Shown: positions 10,519 through 18,767, counted from the stretch's first letter. The stretch: 64,000 nucleotides of DNA from Mycolicibacterium sp. P1-5 (GCF_008329565.1 NZ_NPKT01000009.1:62001-126000), one strand, 5' to 3'. Notes: generated by a model not told the origin, from the sequence alone. Numbers and translations are program-made.

Positions 10519-11006
10519 TGCTGCTCCTGTTTCACATAGTCGAAGAACGTGCGGATCTCGTCGGGAATGTAAGCGATTTCCAAGTAGGGCACTCCGGCCG
10601 CGGCGGCCGACAGGTAGGCGAACCGCATCCCGCCCGGCATCACACCGCGGGCGACGATCTCGGCTGACGAGCCCGCGTCGGCCAGTGCGGCCTCGAAGGC
10701 GTCGCCGTCGGGGACTTCCGCGCAGATGTGGTGCAGCCCGGGCCCGCTCTCGGCCAGGAACTCCGTATAGATGCTCTCGCCCCGGGTCGGCGCGATGAGT
10801 TCCAACTGGGTGTCGCCGGCGTAGCTCAGCGAGATGTCGGCGCGGTAGTCGGCGGGCGCGCCACGGTGCTCGCAGGTGTCCGGCCCGAAGTGCACGTCCG
10901 GCATCCGGATCCATTTCCTGGCGCCGAGCAGCGTGGTCAGCGCCGCCTCGGTGGCGTCGAGGTCACGGGTCACCCACGCGATCTGGACAGGTGTCTGGTT
11001 TGTCAT
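10515..11006 (-). CDS. VOC (glyoxalase/dioxygenase superfamily) protein
   Basis: A 163-residue protein with the two beta-alpha-beta-beta-beta modules of the vicinal oxygen chelate fold. Likely metal ligands are in LELIAP (E near residue 70), LHHIC (H near residue 92) and YLEIAY near residue 144. It resembles methylmalonyl-CoA epimerase/glyoxalase-like proteins, but no specific reaction can be assigned. Its stop overlaps the start of the flavoprotein gene (ATGA), so the pair is one operon, probably under the KstR-like box at 11041-11054. A -10 box TATCCT ends 7 nt before the ATG. Confidence 0.78.
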   Translation of the reverse strand: MTNQTPVQIAWVTRDLDATEAALTTLLGARKWIRMPDVHFGPDTCEHRGAPADYRADISLSYAGDTQLELIAPTRGESIYTEFLAESGPGLHHICAEVPDGDAFEAALADAGSSAEIVARGVMPGGMRFAYLSAAAAGVPYLEIAYIPDEIRTFFDYVKQEQQ

Positions 11007-11013
11007 CGGATTG

Positions 11014-11019
11014 AGGATA
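11014..11019 (-). promoter_or_regulatory. predicted -10 box of VOC-flavoprotein operon
   Basis: Minus-strand TATCCT (TANNNT class) lies 7 nt before the ATG at 11006, with no Shine-Dalgarno in between, consistent with a leaderless or nearly leaderless transcript. The KstR-like palindrome begins 21 nt further upstream, overlapping where the -35 would be. Confidence 0.45.
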
Positions 11020-11040
11020 TCCCCGCCCCGCCGGTGTGGC

Positions 11041-11054
11041 TAGAACGTGTTCTA
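11041..11054. promoter_or_regulatory. KstR-type operator
   Basis: TAGAACGTGTTCTA fits the published KstR consensus TNNAACNNGTTNNA exactly, and the dyad extends to CTAGAAC-GT-GTTCTAG. It lies 35 nt upstream of the VOC start and overlaps the stop codon of the TetR gene. KstR is the TetR repressor of cholesterol catabolism in mycobacteria, relieved by 3-oxo-cholestenoyl-CoA type ligands. Function here is inferred from the motif match and position. Confidence 0.72.
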
Positions 11055-11744
11055 GTTTTGCGGTCCGGTGGTCAGCAGGTCGACGGCCAGCTCGATCTGT
11101 TGGTCGAACAACCCCTGCGGATCGGTGAAAGTGTCGATTCCGTACTGGCCGAAAACCTCGAGGCTGACGGCCCCGATCATCATCGCCCAAACCGCGGTGC
11201 ACCGGATCACCAGCGCGTCGTCGCCCGGGAAGCCGAACTCGTCACGCACCCGACCTAAATCCGCCGACATCGGTTGTGCGACATGGTGTTCCGTGAGACT
11301 GATATCCCCGGTTGCTACGCCGGTGGCGACCGCATCGAACAGCATGCCGATCACCCGGGTGCCCGGCCCGGTGGTCAACTCGGCGGGTGCGTGGTAGCCC
11401 GGCACCGGGCTGCCGTACAGCAGCGCCCATTCCGCCGGCTGATCCAGCGCCCACCGGCGGACGGCGCGGGCGATCGTGGAGACGTCGGCTCGCAAGCCAC
11501 CGTCGGTGCCGGCGCGGGCCCGCCCGACCGCGTCGGCAAGGTCGGAGTACGCATCGACCAGCAGCAGGGTCAGTAGCGCGTCGCGGCTGGAGACGTAGCG
11601 ATACACCGCCGAGGACACCATGCCGAGCTCGCGGGCGATCGCGCGCACCGACAGTCCGGCCGCCCCCACGCTGGCCAACTGCCGTCGACCCAGCTCCACG
11701 ATCTGCGCTTCGATGCGTTGCCGCGCGTCCTGCCGTTTCCCCAC
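11052..11744 (-). CDS. TetR-family regulator (Rv1816-like)
   Basis: A 230-residue repressor-type protein. The N-terminal helix-turn-helix domain contains LSVRAIARELGMVSSAVYRY and the segment SSRDALLTLLLVDAYSDLAD; the C-terminal ligand domain includes WALLYGSPVPGYHAP and GAVSLEVFGQYG, all close to Rv1816. GTG at 11744 is the start that matches the homologue (VGKRQDAR...); no clear ribosome site precedes it, so a slightly longer form is possible. It is divergent from the deazaflavin-type reductase at 11847, and the shared intergenic region holds two mirrored operator candidates, suggesting that it represses both genes. Confidence 0.85.
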   Translation of the reverse strand: MGKRQDARQRIEAQIVELGRRQLASVGAAGLSVRAIARELGMVSSAVYRYVSSRDALLTLLLVDAYSDLADAVGRARAGTDGGLRADVSTIARAVRRWALDQPAEWALLYGSPVPGYHAPAELTTGPGTRVIGMLFDAVATGVATGDISLTEHHVAQPMSADLGRVRDEFGFPGDDALVIRCTAVWAMMIGAVSLEVFGQYGIDTFTDPQGLFDQQIELAVDLLTTGPQN

Positions 11745-11765
11745 CCGACGAGTCTGGCACAGCCG

Positions 11766-11783
11766 AGAACAGTGCTCTTGTTT
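11766..11783. promoter_or_regulatory. candidate TetR operator, copy 1
   Basis: AGAACAGTGCTCTTGTTT; the first 13 bases form an imperfect dyad (AGAACA-G-TGCTCT, one mismatch). Its last 11 bases are an exact inverted copy of 11809-11819. It lies just upstream of the TetR start. Confidence 0.5.
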
Positions 11784-11808
11784 TTTGCCTGCGCGGCTGG
11801 CATTCTTG

Positions 11809-11826
11809 AAACAAGAGCAGCGCTCT
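11809..11826. promoter_or_regulatory. candidate TetR operator, copy 2
   Basis: AAACAAGAGCAGCGCTCT, the inverted counterpart of copy 1 (15 of 18 positions agree). Internally AGAGC-AGC-GCTCT is a perfect dyad. It lies 20 nt before the start of the divergent reductase gene, where a bound repressor would block that promoter. Confidence 0.5.
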
Positions 11827-11846
11827 CTCAACTGGAAGAAGGACCG

Positions 11847-12287
11847 ATGACCACGCACTATGATCGTCCCAACGCCGCCGCTCGCGCGTTCAATGTCGTC
11901 ATCCGCCAGCTCGCCGAGGCCGGTATCAGCATCGCCGGCACTCGCGCGCTGCAGGTGCGCGGGCGAAAGTCCGGCGCGTCGCACCGCGTTGTCGTCAACG
12001 TGTTACGGGTCGACGGGACGGACTACCTGGTTTCACCGCGGGGCAACACCCAGTGGGCGCGCAATGCGCGGGCCGCGGGCGAGGTGGAACTCGGGTCACG
12101 CTGGCGACGCACCCCCGTCGCGCTCACCGAAGTCGACGACGAAGCGAAACCGGCCTTGCTCAAGAGCTACCTCGACCGGTGGTACTGGGAGGTCAAGGGG
12201 CACGTCGCCGGCCTCACGCCGCACTCGACTGCCGATCAACTGCGCGCTGCCGCACCGGGAATCCCGGTGTTCGCGCTCGCGACCTAG
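11847..12287 (+). CDS. nitroreductase-family deazaflavin (F420)-dependent protein
   Basis: A 146-residue small split-barrel protein of the Ddn/Rv1558-type family. Recognisable parts are the GRKSG turn followed by a hydrophobic strand (about residues 36-50), the YLVSPRGNTQWARNARA segment that lines the F420/phosphate site, and a WYWEVKGHV stretch. Family members use F420H2 or bind FMN/haem-like ligands; the substrate is unknown. ATG at 11847 is supported by GGAAGAAGG just upstream. It is divergent from the Rv1816-type TetR with operators between them, so it is probably that regulator's target. Its stop overlaps the convergent protease gene by 4 nt. Confidence 0.8.
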   Translation: MTTHYDRPNAAARAFNVVIRQLAEAGISIAGTRALQVRGRKSGASHRVVVNVLRVDGTDYLVSPRGNTQWARNARAAGEVELGSRWRRTPVALTEVDDEAKPALLKSYLDRWYWEVKGHVAGLTPHSTADQLRAAAPGIPVFALAT

Positions 12288-12979
12288 TTCGCGTTGGATT
12301 GCTCTGCGGCGGCGACGTTGACGACGTCGGCGCCGGCGCGCACCTGCTGAGTGGTGGCCACCCACGACACTGCGGCCGGCAGATTGCCCCAGGTGCTGTT
12401 GAAGAGACCAACGATCACGGCCTTGTTGTTGTCGACCGGCATGTACACCGGGCCACCGGAGTCACCCTTCTGGCTCACGACACCGTTCTGCATGGTGAAC
12501 CAGCCGTTGTTGACCCGCTCGATCGAGCCGCAGCTCTCCCCGGTGATCACACCGAAGTGGCAGACCGGCTGGCCGTTGGCCATCGGCGGGGCCGCCTCGG
12601 CGACCAGCTGGCGGCCACCGGGCAGGACGTTGTTGACCACGACGTCGCTACCCAGCGTGATTGCCTCGAAGTCCGAGATCACCTGGTCAGTGCGTACGAC
12701 GGCGCCGTCCGGGGTGTTGTCCTGGAACGTCGACACCATGCCGATGAAGCGACCGTCCCGATCGGTCACCGGCCCGTCCGCATGGCAGTGACCGGCCGAG
12801 TAGGCGATTCGCGCCACCGGGTCGACATATCCGAGTGTGCAGACGTTACTGGCCTGGCGAATTTCCATCCCGGGTGAAACGACGGCGCCGGGGGTAGCCT
12901 GAGCGATCGGTGCCAAGGTCGCCGACGCGGCGACAACAGCTGCGGCGGCGAGGACAACCTTCTGAGCAAAGTGCGACAC
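12284..12979 (-). CDS. secreted trypsin-like serine protease (Rv1815-like)
   Basis: A 231-residue protein with a signal peptide (residues 1 to about 29: basic start, long alanine-rich core, cleavage near AQA-TP). The mature part is a chymotrypsin-fold domain: catalytic histidine in SAGHC, and catalytic serine in KGDSGGPVY. Cysteines at C-TLGYVD and GHC, and a second pair near VCHFG/ESCGS, look like disulfides, fitting an exported enzyme. The homologue Rv1815 lies at the same place beside Rv1816. Substrate unknown. The start is GTG at 12979. It is convergent with the preceding reductase. Confidence 0.8.
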   Translation of the reverse strand: MSHFAQKVVLAAAAVVAASATLAPIAQATPGAVVSPGMEIRQASNVCTLGYVDPVARIAYSAGHCHADGPVTDRDGRFIGMVSTFQDNTPDGAVVRTDQVISDFEAITLGSDVVVNNVLPGGRQLVAEAAPPMANGQPVCHFGVITGESCGSIERVNNGWFTMQNGVVSQKGDSGGPVYMPVDNNKAVIVGLFNSTWGNLPAAVSWVATTQQVRAGADVVNVAAAEQSNAN

Positions 12980-13118
12980 TGTACACCCCGATCGGTCGGC
13001 GACTCGTCAAGGACGCGCCGCGAAAGAATCTCGACTGTGTATCGGCGCCGATTTCAAATCGTTACCAACGAGCTATGACGTACCCGGCGTGTCGCTGCAG
13101 GAATCACGTCAGATGGGT

Positions 13119-14534
13119 TTATGAATCGAAACCCAGCCCGAGTCGATCGAGGGTGCGCAGGATGAGATTGCGTTTGCCCTGGTTGTGGTCGGCTCGATCA
13201 AGCGACCACCGGGTCGCCTGAATTCCGATGCTTGCCGCCGGTTCCGGTGGGAACGGCAGCGGCTTGCGGTTGACCATCTCCAATTCGGTCCGCTCGGTGG
13301 GATGGCCGTCCAATAGATCCAGGCAGACGTCGGCGGCGAATCGTGCCGCGCCGACACCGAGACCGGTGAATCCGTTGACGTAGGCGATCCGGCCGCGCCC
13401 GGCCAGCCCCCAGTGCGCACAGAACCGGGTGTTGGTGTCGATCGCGCCGGCCCAACGGTGGCTGAACCGGACGTCCTCGAGTTGCGGGAAGGTGATGAAG
13501 AAGTGTGCGGCCAGCCTGCGATAGGTCTCCGGCCGCTCCTCGTACATCGGGTCGACGCGACGGCCGTAGTGATAGACCGCGTCGTAGCCGCCCCAGACGA
13601 TCCGGTTGTCCGCCGAGAGGCGGTAGTAGTGGAACTGGTTGCCGCTGTCGCCGATGCCCTGCCGTGAGCGCCAGCCGATGCTGTCCAGTTGTTCGGCGGT
13701 GAGCGGTTCGGTGGCCAGCACGTAATCGTAGACCGGAATGGTGTGCAGCCGGTTACGCTTGAGCAGACTGGGAAATACGTTGGTGGCCAACACGATCTGA
13801 TCCGCCTCGACCACCCCGGCGCGGGTCTGGACCCGGATGCCCCGTCGTTCGCGTTGCACCGACACCGCCGCGGTGTGCTCGAAGATCTGCACGCCGGCTT
13901 CGGCGCAGGCCCGGGCCAACTCGAATACCAGCCGGGCGGGGTGGACGATCGCGCAGGTGTCTGGGGCCCACAGGCCGGCCCGATAGGTCGGCGACGCGAC
14001 TTCGTCGCGGACTGTGGCCTGGTCGAGGAATCGACCCTCGCCTTCGTCGGCGCCCTCGGCCAGCCACTCGACCTGATGCGGTTCGGTGGCCACCGTCAGC
14101 ATGCCGGTGCGCTCCCAGTCCACGTTCATGCCGTGAGACTCGATGTCGGCCTGCATGCCGTCGAGGTTGGCCAGACCGAGTCTTTCCAGGCGGTCGAATT
14201 CCGTTGGCCAGCGCGACTTTCCGTTCTCCGCACCGTGCGTGATGCTGGCTTCGACGAAACCCCCGTTGCGCCCCGAGGCCGCCCAGCCGACCCGCTCGGC
14301 TTCGATCAACACCACCCGTGCCCCGGGGTTGCGTTCCTTCGCGTGCAGCGCCGACCACAGGCCGGCGTACCCGCCACCGACCACCAACAGGTCACAGTTC
14401 AGACCGCCCGGCAGCGTCGGGTATGCCGGTCGCGGAATGTCCAGCCACATCGATCCGAAGGCGGCTGACGCCAGCGCCCGGGAGACTAGAGCGGCGTCGA
14501 CTCTGCGATCGAATACGGTTTGCACCCCAAGCAT
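13119..14534 (-). CDS. FAD-dependent oxidoreductase (DadA/amino-acid oxidase type)
   Basis: A 471-residue flavoenzyme of the DAO superfamily. The dinucleotide motif DLLVVGGGYAGLWSALHA is at about residues 46-64, preceded by an N-terminal extension; WAASGRNGGF after it is typical of DadA/PuuB-type enzymes (gamma-glutamylputrescine oxidoreductase, glycine oxidase). The C-terminal FAD contact is IAYVNGFTGLGVGAAR. It would oxidise an amine or amino acid, but which is not clear. ATG at 14534 was chosen because further upstream sequence is a shadow of the antiporter gene. It is 20 nt downstream of that gene and may be co-transcribed. Confidence 0.78.
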   Translation of the reverse strand: MLGVQTVFDRRVDAALVSRALASAAFGSMWLDIPRPAYPTLPGGLNCDLLVVGGGYAGLWSALHAKERNPGARVVLIEAERVGWAASGRNGGFVEASITHGAENGKSRWPTEFDRLERLGLANLDGMQADIESHGMNVDWERTGMLTVATEPHQVEWLAEGADEGEGRFLDQATVRDEVASPTYRAGLWAPDTCAIVHPARLVFELARACAEAGVQIFEHTAAVSVQRERRGIRVQTRAGVVEADQIVLATNVFPSLLKRNRLHTIPVYDYVLATEPLTAEQLDSIGWRSRQGIGDSGNQFHYYRLSADNRIVWGGYDAVYHYGRRVDPMYEERPETYRRLAAHFFITFPQLEDVRFSHRWAGAIDTNTRFCAHWGLAGRGRIAYVNGFTGLGVGAARFAADVCLDLLDGHPTERTELEMVNRKPLPFPPEPAASIGIQATRWSLDRADHNQGKRNLILRTLDRLGLGFDS

Positions 14535-14554
14535 GGTGTCACGATGTGAGCGCC

Positions 14555-15679
14555 CTACCGGGCGAACCGCGCGAGTAGGGGCCCGACGATGGCGAGCACG
14601 AAAACGTAGGGCGTGGCCAACGATCCGATCGCGGCGACCGTGCTGCCCGCCAACCCGATGATCACCAACGAGAACTCGCCGCGGGCGACCAGCGCGGTCC
14701 CCGCGCGCAGCTGGCCGGGCCGGCCGACACCGTCGCGACGGGCCGCATACACACCAGTGACCACCTTGGTCGCGGCGGTCACCGCGGCCAGCAGCACAGC
14801 CGCGGGCAGCATGGGCACCAGGTCGGCCGGCGCCACCGACAGCCCGATTGCCAGAAAGAACACGGCGGCGAACAGGTCGCGCAGCGGGGTCAGCACGGCG
14901 CGGGCCCGCTCGGCGGTCTCCCCGGTCAGCGTCAACCCGACCAGGAACGCACCCACCGCCGCCGACGCGTGCAGATGTTCGGCGGCGGCCGCCACGAGCA
15001 GGGTCAGCCCGAGTATGCGTAGAAGCAGTTGTTCGTCGTCCGGATGACTGATCAGCCGGCCCAGGTGGTGGCCCCAGCGATACGACGCGGCGAATACCGC
15101 CGCCAGCGCGATCATCGCGGCGACCATCCACAGCAGCGCCTCCCACCAGGTGCCGCCGGCCGCCAGCACGGCCAACAGGGGCAGATAGGCGGCCATTGCG
15201 AAATCCTCGAGCACCAAAATCGACAGCACCGCAGGGGTTTCCCGGTTACCCAACCGGCGCAGGTCGTTGAGCAGGCGGGCGATCACGCCCGACGACGATA
15301 TGAAGGTGATGCCCGCCATCGCCAGGATGCCGACGAAGTTCAGGCCCAGCAGCCAGCCGGCGATGGCACCCGGGGTGGCGTTGAGCACGAGGTCGACGCC
15401 TGCCGACGGCAGGTGCCGCCGCATGCTGGCGGCGAACTCACCGATGGAGAATTCCAGGCCCAACGTCAGCAGCAGCAACACCACACCGATCGTGGCGCCG
15501 GTGGACACGAACTCCCCCGCCGCCGGGACCGGCGCGATGCCGCCGTTGCCCAGCGCCAGCCCGGCCAGCAGGTACAGCGGTATGGGCGACAGCGCGAACC
15601 GGCGCGCCAGGGTTCCGAGGATGGTCAGGACCGTGAAGATGACGCCGAGTTCCAGGAGTAGCGCCGCCGACACAGCCAC
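14555..15679 (-). CDS. K+/H+ antiporter membrane subunit, KhtU/KefB-like (CPA2)
   Basis: A 374-residue membrane protein with about 11-12 hydrophobic helices. It belongs to the CPA2 monovalent cation:proton antiporters: LLLLTLGLEFSIGEF, the LVLEDFAMAAYLP helix with an acidic pair-like site, and ALVARGEFSLVIIGLAG near the end are characteristic. It lacks a C-terminal TrkA-N domain; the regulatory part is encoded separately just upstream, as in Bacillus KhtTU. Predicted role: K+ (or Na+) efflux coupled to proton entry. The start is GTG at 15679, 5 nt after the stop of the regulatory subunit gene. Confidence 0.83.
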   Translation of the reverse strand: MAVSAALLLELGVIFTVLTILGTLARRFALSPIPLYLLAGLALGNGGIAPVPAAGEFVSTGATIGVVLLLLTLGLEFSIGEFAASMRRHLPSAGVDLVLNATPGAIAGWLLGLNFVGILAMAGITFISSSGVIARLLNDLRRLGNRETPAVLSILVLEDFAMAAYLPLLAVLAAGGTWWEALLWMVAAMIALAAVFAASYRWGHHLGRLISHPDDEQLLLRILGLTLLVAAAAEHLHASAAVGAFLVGLTLTGETAERARAVLTPLRDLFAAVFFLAIGLSVAPADLVPMLPAAVLLAAVTAATKVVTGVYAARRDGVGRPGQLRAGTALVARGEFSLVIIGLAGSTVAAIGSLATPYVFVLAIVGPLLARFAR

Positions 15680-15684
15680 TTCGG

Positions 15685-16167
15685 TCAGCCTTGGTCGACG
15701 ATCCGACGGACGCCGGAAATGCCGCCCTCGGTACCGATCACCACCAGAACATCGCGCACGTGCAGCACCTGGTCGGGTTTGGGCGAGGCCAGCACCTCTT
15801 CGTCGCGCACGATCGCCACGATCGATGCGCCGGTTCGGGTGCGCGCCTTGGTGTCGCCCAGCGGCCGGTCGACGAACGGCGACCCCGGCGCGATCTCGAC
15901 CTGGCCGGCATCCAGGCCGGGCACTTCCTTGGTCAGGTCGGCGAAGCGTTCCACGATCCGCGGGGCACCGAGTATCTGCGCCAGCGCGTCGGCTTCTTCG
16001 TCGGTGAGACGGAACACCGGGCGAGCCTGATCGGGGTCGGCCGCGCCGTATACGACGACTTCGAAATCACCGCTGCGCCGTGCGATCACGCCGATGCGGT
16101 TGCCCTCGGCATTGTCGAATTCGTAGCGCAGTCCGACTCCGGGTAGCAGGACTTCCTTGACCTCCAT
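15685..16167 (-). CDS. antiporter regulatory subunit KhtT-like (TrkA-C domain)
   Basis: A 160-residue soluble protein. The N-terminal half starts MEVKEVLLPGVGLRYEF, a typical KhtT opening, and the C-terminal half is a TrkA-C/RCK-C domain ending with VRDVLVVIGTEGGI. In KhtTU systems this subunit senses nucleotides or pH and gates the antiporter. It is followed after 5 nt by the membrane subunit, so they form an operon. ATG at 16167 is chosen; an ATG three codons upstream (16176) is also possible. An in-frame extension beyond that has no family support. Confidence 0.82.
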   Translation of the reverse strand: MEVKEVLLPGVGLRYEFDNAEGNRIGVIARRSGDFEVVVYGAADPDQARPVFRLTDEEADALAQILGAPRIVERFADLTKEVPGLDAGQVEIAPGSPFVDRPLGDTKARTRTGASIVAIVRDEEVLASPKPDQVLHVRDVLVVIGTEGGISGVRRIVDQG

Positions 16168-16199
16168 GGGCTCCATCCTCGATGACGCACCGATGTTGA

Positions 16200-17123
16200 C
16201 TAGCTGGTGGCCACCGTAGTCGCCGGCCGCGCGGCGGTAGTGGGTTGCCACCCGGGCGGCCCGAAGATATAGCCCAGCCGGTCGCGCCAGCGCCCTGCCG
16301 ACCGCACGTCGCGCGTGATCGCCGCGTACTCATGGGTCTGCAGCTTCCAGATGTTGAACGTGGTGACCGGTTTGGTCAGCCCATAGTGCGGGCGGTAGAG
16401 CTCAGGCTGGAAGGACCCGAAGAACCGATCCCAGATGATCAGGATCCCGCCGTAGTTCTTGTCGAGATACTCCGGGTCCATCCCGTGATGCACCCGGTGG
16501 TGCGACGGCGAGTTGAACACGAACTCGAAGGCGCGCGGCAGCTTGTCGATGCGCTCGGTGTGGATCCAGAACTGGTAGATGAGGCTGATCGAGAAGCTGG
16601 TGAACACCATCCACGGCGGAACACCCAACAGCGGCAACGGAATCCACATGATGATCTCGCCGCTGTTGTTCCACTTCTGGCGCAGCGCGGTCGCGAAGTT
16701 GAAGTACCGGCTGGAGTGATGCGCCTGATGTGTGGCCCAGATCAGCCGGACCCGGTGGGCGGTTCGGTGATAGGCGTAGAACAGGACGTCCACCCCGACG
16801 ATCGCGATCACCCACGTGTACCACTTGGCCGGCGACAGGTGCCACGGCGCAACGTAGGCGTAGAGCGCGGCATAGCCGAGCAGTGCCCCGAACTTCCAGA
16901 CACCCATCGTCGCCACCGACATCAGCCCCATCGAGATCGAGGCCCACGCGTCGCGGGTGTGGTAGGCGCCGGAGGCCGGCTGCTCGGTCTCGGCCAGTCG
17001 CTCGAGCTTGCGGGCGGCGGTCCACTCGAGGGTCAGCAACAGAAGGAAGAACGGGATCGCGAACAGCACCGGCTCACGCATCTGCGGCGGGAGAACGGAC
17101 AACAGTTCCCCGATTCGGTCCAC
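16200..17123 (-). CDS. erg3: sterol desaturase-family membrane protein (Rv1814/Erg3-like)
   Basis: A 307-residue member of the fatty acid hydroxylase/sterol desaturase superfamily. Di-iron histidine motifs are HRTAH, HQAHH and HHRVHH, with hydrophobic helices before and between them. It closely matches Rv1814, annotated as a C-5 sterol desaturase; the natural substrate in mycobacteria is unproven. Compared with the Rv1814 start, I use GTG at 17123, 14 codons upstream of the matching ATG, because GGAGGT (17131-17136) sits 7 nt before it and no ribosome site precedes the ATG. The KhtT gene follows after 32 nt. Confidence 0.85.
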   Translation of the reverse strand: MDRIGELLSVLPPQMREPVLFAIPFFLLLLTLEWTAARKLERLAETEQPASGAYHTRDAWASISMGLMSVATMGVWKFGALLGYAALYAYVAPWHLSPAKWYTWVIAIVGVDVLFYAYHRTAHRVRLIWATHQAHHSSRYFNFATALRQKWNNSGEIIMWIPLPLLGVPPWMVFTSFSISLIYQFWIHTERIDKLPRAFEFVFNSPSHHRVHHGMDPEYLDKNYGGILIIWDRFFGSFQPELYRPHYGLTKPVTTFNIWKLQTHEYAAITRDVRSAGRWRDRLGYIFGPPGWQPTTAARPATTVATS

Positions 17124-17130
17124 GCTGACT

Positions 17131-17136
17131 ACCTCC
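17131..17136 (-). promoter_or_regulatory. ribosome binding site setting the erg3 start
   Basis: Minus-strand GGAGGT, 7 nt before GTG 17123. It decides between this start and ATG at 17081, which has no such site. Confidence 0.65.
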
Positions 17137-17182
17137 GATGTCGCCGCCCAGCGGCTCCGGCTCCGATGTCGCCCGGCCTGGA

Positions 17183-17212
17183 GTCTAACGCGATCCGGCC
17201 GCGCTGTTAGAC
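17183..17212. terminator. hairpin between carboxylesterase and erg3
   Basis: GTCTAAC (17183-17189) pairs with GTTAGAC (17206-17212); GCG/CGC extends the stem past a one-base bulge. It begins 16 nt after the esterase stop codon in the direction of transcription. There is no U-tract, as is usual for mycobacterial terminators; an operator for the erg3 promoter is an alternative. Confidence 0.35.
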
Positions 17213-17228
17213 ACGGCGTCAAGAAGGG

Positions 17229-18767
17229 TCAGCGGAAGCTGAGCACCTCGTCGCCCCAGGTCTGCCGGATCGGGCGGTCCAGGTCGTCGACGACGCGGTC
17301 CTCGCGGTCGATGACCAACGTCGCGCGATCGTCAGTGCGATACGGCGCCCAGTGCGGCTGGCCGATCGGCAGGTTGGGATCGCCGGTGGCCGCGAACCTG
17401 GTCCACCGTGCCCGCATGCGCATCGACAACGCTTCACCGGTCTTGAGCCCACCGAGTTTGAAGGTGAGGTCGCGAGGACCGGAGATGAGATTGCCCCACA
17501 CGTAGATCAGCTCGGTGGCGTGGGCGGCGCCGAGCCGGATGGCTTTGAAAAGTGGTGTGGCCCAGTCGAATCGGTAGAGATAGACCGGCGCGACAGCGGT
17601 GTGCCCCTCGGCGAACCACACCGTCGGCATCCGGAAGCCCACGTCGCTGGCCACCCCCAGGCTGCGGGTGCGCGCCATCTTGGCGGGGTATGCCGAACTG
17701 ACCTGCTCGGAGGTCGGCAGCTGCAGGCCCGGCTGATCGTTCGACATCTCACCGAACATCGTTCGAACCGACTTGGGCGCGATAGGCATCAACGGAGAAC
17801 GCATGAGCCGGAACAGCGCTGCCTCGTCCTTGTTGGTACCGATCAACAGCGGCACCGGATGGGTCTTCCCGGCCCTGGCCAGCGTCACCGGGTAGTCCGG
17901 GACGAGGTCGCCGTCGACGGTCGGTGCGAACGCCAGCAACCCGGGCGTAGCGCTCGGGACGTGGTCGAAGACCTCCTGAGACGCGTCAATCAGTGTCTGG
18001 ACCGGAGCCTGGTGCGCCTCCTCCGCGGTCATGCCGAGCCGTTCGAGAAACAACTCCGCCATAGCACCGGCGCGGTTGCTGCCGTAGATCGAAGTGGCCG
18101 GCGCACTTTGGGCGATAGCCCGGGAGAACAGGCCGGCGGCTTCCGGCACCGCCAACAGCGTGGTGGTGATCGCGGCTCCGGCAGATTCGCCGAACAACGT
18201 CACCCGGTCCGGATCGCCGCCGAATGCAGCGATGTTGTCCCGGACCCACCGCAGCGCGGCCAGCACGTCGCGCAGCGCGACGTTGCTGTCGAACCCGGCC
18301 GATGAAAGGTCCATAAACCCCAGCGCGCCGAGCCGGTAGTTGAGCGTGACGACGACGACGTCGGAACCGTCGGCCAGCACCGTTCCGTCGTACATCGGCT
18401 GACTGCCCGACCCGAAGATGTAGGCGCCGCCGTGCACCCACACCATCACGGGTTTGGCATCGGTGGTATCAGATGGCGCCCACACATTGAGGAACAGGCA
18501 GTCCTCGTCTGCGCGCGTACCCAAGCCCATCGGGATAGGGCTGCGTGGTTGCGGACTCACCGGACCGAATGTCGTCGCGTCCGCGACATCGGTCCACGGC
18601 TGGGGAGGCACCGGAGCACGCCAGCGAAGATCCCCGACCGGCGGGGCGGCGTAGCGAATGCCCTTCCAGGTCTTCACCCGGCCGTCATCGGCGCCGCGGA
18701 CCGGACCGTAGCTCGTCTCCACGACCGGATCAGCCAAGACGGGTCGAATGCTCGCATCCGCTGTCAT
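17229..18767 (-). CDS. type B carboxylesterase (PnbA/LipT-like)
   Basis: A 512-residue alpha/beta hydrolase of the carboxylesterase type B family. EDCLFLNVW is the family's second signature, VWVHGGAYIFGSG holds the oxyanion hole, FGESAGAA carries the nucleophile serine (near residue 200), the acidic residue is in TNKDEAALF, and the histidine in GAAHATEL. No signal peptide, so it is probably cytoplasmic; it should hydrolyse esters of broad structure. ATG at 18767 is preceded by AGGAGGAG (within 18771-18780), a strong ribosome site. It is monocistronic or leads into erg3, with a hairpin between. Confidence 0.88.
   Translation of the reverse strand: MTADASIRPVLADPVVETSYGPVRGADDGRVKTWKGIRYAAPPVGDLRWRAPVPPQPWTDVADATTFGPVSPQPRSPIPMGLGTRADEDCLFLNVWAPSDTTDAKPVMVWVHGGAYIFGSGSQPMYDGTVLADGSDVVVVTLNYRLGALGFMDLSSAGFDSNVALRDVLAALRWVRDNIAAFGGDPDRVTLFGESAGAAITTTLLAVPEAAGLFSRAIAQSAPATSIYGSNRAGAMAELFLERLGMTAEEAHQAPVQTLIDASQEVFDHVPSATPGLLAFAPTVDGDLVPDYPVTLARAGKTHPVPLLIGTNKDEAALFRLMRSPLMPIAPKSVRTMFGEMSNDQPGLQLPTSEQVSSAYPAKMARTRSLGVASDVGFRMPTVWFAEGHTAVAPVYLYRFDWATPLFKAIRLGAAHATELIYVWGNLISGPRDLTFKLGGLKTGEALSMRMRARWTRFAATGDPNLPIGQPHWAPYRTDDRATLVIDREDRVVDDLDRPIRQTWGDEVLSFR

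Noticed and set aside
9055..10914. A 619-codon version of the flavoprotein
   Set aside because: The first 132 codons overlap the VOC gene in another frame and are arginine/proline-rich; ATG 10518 starts right before the FAD domain and overlaps the VOC stop by 4 nt.
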